From the NCBI GenBank assembly GCA_016713965.1, contig JADJOC010000009.1, positions 992,001 through 1,056,000 of the forward strand: 64,000 nucleotides of DNA. The letters run 5' to 3'. The position numbers were made by a program, and so were the translations under genes. Every line of letters begins with the position of its first letter. Within the stretch, counting starts at the first letter, position 1. Of the stretch, positions 58,109 to 64,000 are shown one piece after another. The notes under the pieces were generated by a model that had not been told where the DNA came from, made no database searches, and saw only the letters and a list, made by a program, of their open reading frames with translations. The DNA is from Chitinophagaceae bacterium (GTDB taxonomy: Bacteria > Bacteroidota > Bacteroidia > Chitinophagales > Chitinophagaceae).

Positions 58109-59539
58109 TTAAGTAAGTAGTATCTTTTCTATTTCCTCACTTGCTTTCTTAAAAGCCTCTTTTGTTTTGTCTTTTAGTTGTTGGGCTTGTTGGCGTATGG
58201 TTGTAATGTGATTTGCTATTTCTTTTTGTTTGGCGAGGGGTGGAACCGGTATGGGCAATAGTTTTAGGTTGTCGTTATTTAAATATAAGATTGTTGCAAC
58301 AGAACAAGCTCTTTTAGTTAATTCAAGGAATATGTTTGTGTTGAACCAATAGGCAGCAAAATCCACATTTATTTTATCAAGTAATTTTAAAGCTGAAACA
58401 TTTTGATTTATAGAGATTGGGTATTCAATGTGGTTAACTGCTGAAAGTCCAACTGTACCGGCAATACACATTATTATTTCGCCTTTTACAGAATATATCA
58501 ACTCTTTTGCAAATTCATTATTTACAAATTTTGTATCTGATAAATCAATTTGATATTTTTTTAAGTTCGTATTTCTTAAAAATACAACTCCAGCACTTTC
58601 AACAAAAGGTTCAAACCTTTGGTGTGGTGTTGTTCCCGTTTTGATATTTTCTAAAACATCTTTTATTCGTGTAATATTGAACTTGCTTTTTGACAGTGAT
58701 TTAAAAACGTCTTTGAAATATATTTTATTAAAATGTGGGTCAAATCTATTACCAGAAAGTTCACTTACTTTGGTTGTAAACATTCTATTATTTAAAGTGT
58801 TTTCTGGTGGTGTTGGTAAAGTTATTCCCAACTTCTTTAACAAGTAATCATCAATACTTGCTAATAGTTTTTCGGCTTCTGTTTCATTCTGCTTTTTCTG
58901 AGATAAAAAACCAAAATAAATATTTACTATTTTCTCTTGAACAATTTTATCAGGTAAAGGAATTTCTAAACTTCGATATTCTTCAGCATTTATGTTGGGT
59001 TGTCCTGTAGTTCGTTGAACAGCTTTTATCCATTTTCGGTAAAAATCAGTTTGGGTATAAACAAAAATATATTGAGGTATGACTTTTGAAGCATTAATTT
59101 TAAACCTAATCATATAGCCTGCAAAAAAACAATCGTATCCAACAACTTTATGTAAATAAGACTTGCCTACTGTATTTCCACTTCTGGCGAGTAACAAATC
59201 ATTGTCTTTTAAAAAATACTTTTCTTGAATTACAGCTGCTGTTTTGCCCAATTCATTTTCTAATTCCCCAAAATCATTAATATCCGTAATCCTTATATAC
59301 CGAGGTTCTGCATTGGTTTTTCTTTCAATTCCAATTTCATTTGCTCCATATTGTGGAGTTTCAAAAGCAAGTTTTTAAAAAACTTGCTTATGTTTAAATG
59401 ATTTTATGGTTTTAAGATAAATATACCAAGCTGGGTCAAAGCGTTTTTCCAATTCACTTTTTTGCAAAATGAAAACCCGGCTTTTATTGAGTGTTGGTGA
59501 AAGTCTGAACTGTGATATATTTGATTTTTCTGATTGCAT
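58109..59539 (-). CDS. hsdS: Type I-style restriction specificity subunit HsdS (in-frame stop)
   Basis: About 476 codons in one frame, starting MQSEKSNISQFRLSPTLNKS. TAA at 59375-59377 interrupts after FKHKQVF; the frame continues KLAFETPQYGANEIGIERKT and PRYIRITDINDF, the first target-recognition domain. A central coiled-coil spacer contains EKLLASIDDYLLKKL, then a second target domain (NIKTGTTPHQRF, EIIMCIAGTVGLSAVN) and a C-terminal coiled coil. Two target domains fit recognition of a bipartite site. Predicted to give specificity to the fused methylase upstream. The stop lies within a perfect-armed palindrome. Confidence 0.87.
59365..59389. repeat. Palindrome carrying the hsdS stop codon
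   Basis: AAGCAAG (59365-59371) and CTTGCTT (59383-59389) are perfect inverted arms around TTTTTAAAAAA. Read on the coding strand the centre creates TAA; read inverted it would give AAA (Lys) in the same frame and keep hsdS open. Confidence 0.6.
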
Positions 59540-59542
59540 TGA

Positions 59543-59938
59543 TTAATTGGGTTTGAATTTTTTGTTAGTTAGTCGTTTGAAATTCAGACTGATTTCTCCA
59601 AAATTGATAAGTAAACCAATTTCAAGATTATAAGCTTCCAAATAGTTTATAGCTTGTGCAAAATGAACATCTTCTAATTTGGTGATTGCTTTTAGCTCAA
59701 AAGAGATTACACCTTCAACCAAAAAATCAACCCGCCTTGTGCCCTCTTGTTGTTCTTTATAAAATATGGGCATTTCAAACTCTCTGTTAAACATTAAACC
59801 TGTATCTCTCATTTCAATTTCTACAGCCCTTTGGTAAATGACTTCTTGAAAACCATTACCTAATGTACTATGAACAGTCATTGCACATTTGATAATTTTA
59901 GAAGTTAGTTCCGAGTATTTGTATTGTTCCTTAATCAT
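59543..59938 (-). CDS. GxxExxY family protein (PD-(D/E)XK-like)
   Basis: 131 residues from MIKEQYKYSELT. The name motif GNGFQEVIY is at about 27-35, and RRVDFLVEGVISFELKAITK gives the D...ExK-type nuclease-like residues. Frequent in Bacteroidota, often near integration or mobile loci; biochemical role unknown. It sits 3 bp upstream of hsdS and downstream of rhuM, inside the restriction operon. Confidence 0.85.
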   Translation of the reverse strand: MIKEQYKYSELTSKIIKCAMTVHSTLGNGFQEVIYQRAVEIEMRDTGLMFNREFEMPIFYKEQQEGTRRVDFLVEGVISFELKAITKLEDVHFAQAINYLEAYNLEIGLLINFGEISLNFKRLTNKKFKPN

Positions 59939-59974
59939 AAAAATCAAATCAATCATTTAAATTCATAGTTCAGA

Positions 59975-60979
59975 CTATTTCTTTGCTTTCTTTATTTTGT
60001 TTTCCAATGCCTTTAGTTCTTCCAAATCTTGCTTATCTGCCTGTTGGGCATCGGATATTTTTCTTTTGGCATCAAAGGTTTCAAAAATTGCATCTACTTT
60101 TTGCTCCATTTGTGGATGGCTTACTTTGCCTTTGGTTTGCAGTATCGGCTTATCGTTAAGCAATATAATTTTATCTATGTTTTCTTTCCAAAAAGCCATT
60201 GTAATATCTTGCCGGTTTTTGGCCCTCAATTCGGCAGTTTCTAAAAATACGGTTACAAAGCGGTTCATGTGGTCTATTTCATCTTCGGTTAAATAATTTT
60301 TGGCAATATAAATATCCTGCTTGCGTACTATTTTTCCTTTCCAACTGGTTAATGCCATATTGGGCTCGTTGGCATTGGCACGGCTTACTATTATTTCGGC
60401 TGCTGTTTTGCCTGTAATGGCAAATAGTATTTTGTTTTGTGTTTCGGCGTAAAACATTTGGGTGGCTTTGTCGCTACCATCATAATCGCTGCTAAGGGAA
60501 AACAAATCCCTTACTTTTTGGTAAAAGCGTTTTTCTGATGCCCTTACATCTCTTATACGGGCAAGTAGTTCATCAAAATAATCAGGCCTGCCATCAGGGT
60601 TTTTCAGGCGTTCATCATCCATTACAAAGCCTTTCACCATGTAGCTTGTAAGGTTTTGGTTTGCCCATTGCCTAAACTGTGTACCTCTTTTGCTACGCAC
60701 CCTAAAACCAATAGCCAAAATCATTTCTAACGAGTAAAAAGTTACATTGTAATCTTTGCCATCGGCAGCAGTTGTAAAGTAATTCTTTACAACTGAATTT
60801 TGGTCTAACTCATTGTCTTCCAATATACTTGCAATATGCTGGCCAATATTTTGTTTAGAGGTGTCAAAAAGTTCGGCCAATTGGTTTTGGTTCATCCAAA
60901 CCGTACCATCCTTGGTTAAAAGCGATACCGAAGTTTTGCCATCCTGGGTATTGTAAATAATTATACTTTTTTCTTCCAT
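59975..60979 (-). CDS. RhuM family protein
   Basis: 334 residues. N-terminal TVWMNQNQLAELFDTSKQNI is a DNA-binding-like helix-turn-helix, then VTFYSLEMILAIGFRVRSKR and FRQWANQNLTSYMVKGFVMD are RhuM landmarks. The C-terminal half carries AEIIVSRANANEPNMALTSW, the Fic/DOC-like-fold region seen in RhuM proteins. RhuM is often found inside type I restriction operons, between hsdM and hsdS, as here; its role is unknown. It starts 2 bp after the end of the methylase gene. Confidence 0.87.
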   Translation of the reverse strand: MEEKSIIIYNTQDGKTSVSLLTKDGTVWMNQNQLAELFDTSKQNIGQHIASILEDNELDQNSVVKNYFTTAADGKDYNVTFYSLEMILAIGFRVRSKRGTQFRQWANQNLTSYMVKGFVMDDERLKNPDGRPDYFDELLARIRDVRASEKRFYQKVRDLFSLSSDYDGSDKATQMFYAETQNKILFAITGKTAAEIIVSRANANEPNMALTSWKGKIVRKQDIYIAKNYLTEDEIDHMNRFVTVFLETAELRAKNRQDITMAFWKENIDKIILLNDKPILQTKGKVSHPQMEQKVDAIFETFDAKRKISDAQQADKQDLEELKALENKIKKAKK

Positions 60980-60981
60980 TA

Positions 60982-63168
60982 TTACTTTTCACTGTTATTA
61001 ATGTTTGTAATAAATTTTGCCAATTCAATTCCTATTTCGGCTAGTTCGTTATTATTGGTGTTTCGGCCTGTTGCATCATAACCAATATCTTCGGCTATAG
61101 CCATAAAAATGGGATAGTCGTCTAATGCAGTTTGTTTAGCTAAAAAATATTTTTCAGTGAGTTCTTCTTTAAACAAATTCACTTTGTCGGTAAAGGCAGA
61201 TTGAACAGCCGATTTATCAGCTTGTATCGTTTCCGTAATTTCCTTTTTTGTTTGCTTTGGGGTTTTTCTTTTTGGCTTCGTCCTCCAACGTTTTAATGGC
61301 AGCAACTTTTTCTTTCTCCCACATTTCAACTGTGGCAATAAATTTACTGTCTGCTTTTACCTGCCCTTTCAGTTTTTCTTTTATGTTACTAATTTTTTCG
61401 GTTTGTTTTGCTTTGTGTTTGCGTAAAAACAAAACTGAACTTTTTACACCTGCACCTGTTGCACTAAAAGCTGTTTGCGGAATAGACACCACGGCTATAA
61501 TGCGATACATTTCTTCAATCTTATCTCTTACATACTGCAAACTGCTGTTGGTTAGGATTCCATCAGGAATTACAACTGCCAAGTAACCGTGTTCTTTTAA
61601 AAACTTATGGCATTGCTCCAAAAACAAAACCTCGGTGCTTTGGCTGTCCCTCAACCTCATCCCAGGTTTATCCAAAGGAGAGGGAGAAAGCCAATCTACT
61701 TCTTTAATGGCCAAATTGTATTGGTTCATATAAGCCTTTTCGGTTTGCTTAATGCTGCTGCCGAAAGGTGGGTTTGTAATAATGAAATCAAACGTGCCGT
61801 AAATAAATTGTTTGTTGCCCGATTTGGCCCGCAAATCCACATCGCTTAAAAGACCATCTGATGCAATAACGTTTGTATGTCCGTCATCGTGTATAATCAT
61901 ATTCATTTTAGCGGTCCTTGCAATCTGGTTATTTATCTCAATGCCAAATAAATTCTTTTCGGCAAAGTTGTGCCAATGCTCTTTGTGTTGAACTGGCTCT
62001 TGTTTGATGTTGTAAAAATGGCCGGCTTGTTCTCTTACTTTGTCTAAGGCGTGCAATAGAAAACCGCCACTGCCGCAACTTGTATCTAACACTCTTGATT
62101 TGTGGGTAATGGGAAGACAATCCACGATAAATTTTACAATTGGTCTTGGTGTAAAATAGTGTCCGAAGTCGCCCCTGAAGAAACTGCCCATAAAAGTTTC
62201 AAAGGCTTTGCCTTTGCTGTCAAGGTCAGTTTTATTAAGGTTTATACTTTGAAAATACTTTACAATGGTCAGCGTTTCGTTTGCAGTAAGTTTAATCCCG
62301 TCTGTAAAAACTTCTGGTGCTTCTTTTTCGCCAACAGCATATATTTTTTTAACACGGTCTAATAAATCTTCAGGCTTCTCATCTCTAAAAATTTGAAAGT
62401 CGTAAGGTTGCCCAACTTTTCTTGGATGCTTTTCATCCCAAATTTTGCAGAATATTAATTTGTCTAATTCGTCAAATGCTTCGCTTGGGTTTCTTTGTCC
62501 ACCACCCCAAAGTGCCTGGTGTGCCTGAATGAAAATTTTAGTCAATTCATTTTCACTTACTACTTCCAGGTCAAAGAATTTCTGTAGCCCCTCCCCGGCC
62601 TTCCCCGAAAGGGAGGGAGATGGCTCGGAAACTAAACTGATTACTTCTTCGTCCTCTTCCGATTGTAAAAACCACCTTTTACATATTTATAAGGTGCAAG
62701 TTTATTTACGCCATATTGCGGAATGTCGGGAATAGGGATTCTGCTTCTCGGTTTCTCTTTCGGTACTTCGTAATATTCGTTAATTATTTTTGAAGTTGTC
62801 CAAACGTATTTACCGCCTTCTGCCACACAATAACTGTAAGCCTGGTCAACTGCTATTTTAAATTGCTGGTCAGTTATTTCTTCTTTCTTACACTCCACTA
62901 AAATATATGTTTCCTCACATTCATCGTCTGAATAGACAATTATGTCAGCTTCCCTGGTTTCAGAGCCCATTTGAACGGAAACAAATTGGCGGATACGGTT
63001 TACCGGATAACCATAATTTAAAACAAGGGATAAAAAAGTTTCAGTTTGAACTTTCTCTTCGGGGTTATTATAACTCCTTTTTTTATTTTGATGAATGTAA
63101 GTGATAAAGTTTCCCTCTTCATCAAACTTAATTAGTCCTTTTTCTATGCCCGTATCTATTAAAATCAT
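60982..63168 (-). CDS. Fused HsdR_N-type nuclease and N6-adenine DNA methylase (two frameshifts)
   Basis: Reconstructed as about 728 residues. N-terminal part (62641-63168): YVRIR-like region and ADIIVYSDDECEETYILVECKKEEIT, a PD-(D/E)XK nuclease pattern (D...ECKK) of the HSDR_N type. One extra base in the A4 run near 62688 joins it to WFLQSEEDEEVISLVSEPSP and then to EAFDELDKLIFCKIWDEKHP, the methylase N-terminus. Motif I is VLDTSCGSGGFLLHAL and motif IV FIITNPPFGSS. A second break near 61263-61267 joins DEAKKK to TPKQTKKEITETIQADKSAV and the C-terminal helical end. No HsdR motor is encoded nearby. Confidence 0.8.
62589..62617. repeat. REP-like hairpin inside the methylase-nuclease linker
   Basis: CCCTCCC (62589-62595) and GGGAGGG (62611-62617) are perfect inverted arms around a GC-rich loop, in an otherwise AT-rich gene. 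In the coding frame it encodes the Ser/Gly-rich stretch SPSLSGKAGEG of the linker. Confidence 0.5.
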
Positions 63169-63273
63169 TCTGTTATGGTCTTGTAATTTATAAGGTCGCT
63201 AAGTTAAAGTTTTATAATGTGAAATATTGCTTTGCCAAGCCGTGGCGTGGGTTAATGGTAGAATAACTAATCT

Positions 63274-64000
63274 CTAAAACCAACCTCTTTTTCTAAAAAT
63301 GCTAATCATAATAAAAGGAATTATTAGCATTAAACCCACTGAAATAAAGAACCCCCACTTATTATGCAACAAAGGAATTATTTCAAAATTCATTCCGAAA
63401 ATGCCCCCTATCACAGTAGCAGGAGCCAGTAAACAGGTTACTACTGCCATTACTTTCATTACTTCATTCATTTTCAAATTTACATTACTGATATAAAGGT
63501 CATGAAGGTTCATCATCATATCGCGGTAGTTCTCCGCAAGGTCATTGGCCTGTACAATATGATCATAAATATCTTTAAAATATTTTTCTGTTTTTTCATT
63601 AATCAATTCATTTTCACTTCTTAATATTCCATTTATAATTTCCCTTACAGGTGCTACGCTCCTTTTTAAAATAATCATTTCTTTGCGCAGCATATTCAGC
63701 TTTGCCAGTGTTTTTTATTAGAATTCCGTACAATATCTTCTTCAAGCTCTTCTATTTTATCACCAAGCTTTTCCATTACCACATAATAATTATCTACTAT
63801 CAAATCCAGCAAAGAATAAAATAAAAAATCTGCTCCATTCTGGCGCACTTTTGTAGCGCTTACTTTAAGCTTTTCTCTTAATGGATTAAATACATCCCTT
63901 TTTGCATCTTCCTGAAAGCTGTTTACAAAATTTTTGCCTAGTACAATGCTTATCTGCTCAATCTCTACCGTTGAGTTTTTTTCATTGAAATAAAGCATAT
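63274..64000 (-). CDS. corA: CorA-type magnesium transporter, partial at the right edge (frameshifted)
   Basis: The 5' end lies beyond the window. The first frame (from the edge) covers IEQISIVLGKNFVNSFQEDA and the cytoplasmic helices, ending at 63696. One extra A in the T6 run at 63711-63716 continues as NKKTLAKLNMLRKEMIILKR to the membrane end. The pore motif GMNFEIIPLL follows TM1 (VVTCLLAPATVIGGIF); TM2 is GFFISVGLMLIIPFIMI. Ends in basic FRKRGWF. Mg2+ (or Co2+/Ni2+) channel of the inner membrane. Confidence 0.93.

Noticed and set aside
62641..63168. Separate small gene for an HsdR_N-like protein
   Set aside because: The frame after its stop overlaps continuous coding sequence into the methylase once one base is added, so a fused protein is favoured.
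1..64000. CRISPR array or prophage
   Set aside because: No regularly spaced direct repeats and no structural phage genes; the holin-superfamily protein at 4292-4645 is a common orphan membrane protein.

Overview
The window looks like a chromosomal piece of an AT-rich Bacteroidota bacterium, most likely Chitinophagaceae. Grounds: protein families typical of that group (DUF2480, YARHG lipoprotein, GHL10 family-10 glycosylhydrolase, fused E1 alpha/beta dehydrogenase, Bacteroidota-type YbeY and MnmG), promoter-like boxes of the TTG-N19-TAnnTTTG type, few Shine-Dalgarno sequences, and menaquinone synthesis by the futalosine route (mqnC). The assignment is inferred from gene content only.

Layout. 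1-10.8 kb: housekeeping and periplasmic genes (purN remnant, fused E1 dehydrogenase, an M16 peptidase pair split by a RelE/ParE-type toxin-antitoxin module, an aspartyl protease with PDZ, mqnC, DUF3817). 10.8-17.4 kb: accessory island with rmuC, a vWA/PP2C/kinase triad of the YegL-PphC-YegI (TerY-P) type, and a HEPN-type Abi gene on its own promoter. 17.7-30 kb: rpoN, an AI-2E exporter-MarR-glycosylhydrolase operon, an intact-ended IS982-like insertion with a 9-bp target duplication, a radical SAM/SPASM protein, an amidase, a methionine-type aminotransferase, manC and kdsD. 30-39.5 kb: recQ, tRNA-Phe, then an M48 metallopeptidase and an 1813-residue helicase (kinase-like N-terminus, DUF4011, SF1 helicase, apparently dead Vsr-like nuclease, WGR), a defence-type pair. 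39.5-58 kb: kdsB, SH3b proteins, dnaN, recX, mnmG with a parS-like site, ybeY, feoA, nadD, chrA, nadA, a PpiD-like chaperone and DUF2480. 58-63.2 kb: a restriction-modification locus with a fused nuclease-methylase, RhuM, GxxExxY and HsdS proteins, and no HsdR motor. The right end is a partial corA.

Three loci look like genome-defence or stress systems: the RmuC/TerY-P/Abi island, the M48-helicase pair beside tRNA-Phe, and the restriction locus. The helicase with its degenerate kinase-like N-terminus and inactivated nuclease is my best candidate for something undescribed.

Caution: about 18 apparent frameshifts or in-frame stops break otherwise convincing genes, most at short homopolymers and several in genes expected to be essential (mnmG, mqnC, the E1 dehydrogenase). 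I read most as sequence errors and annotate those genes across the break, giving the position each time.
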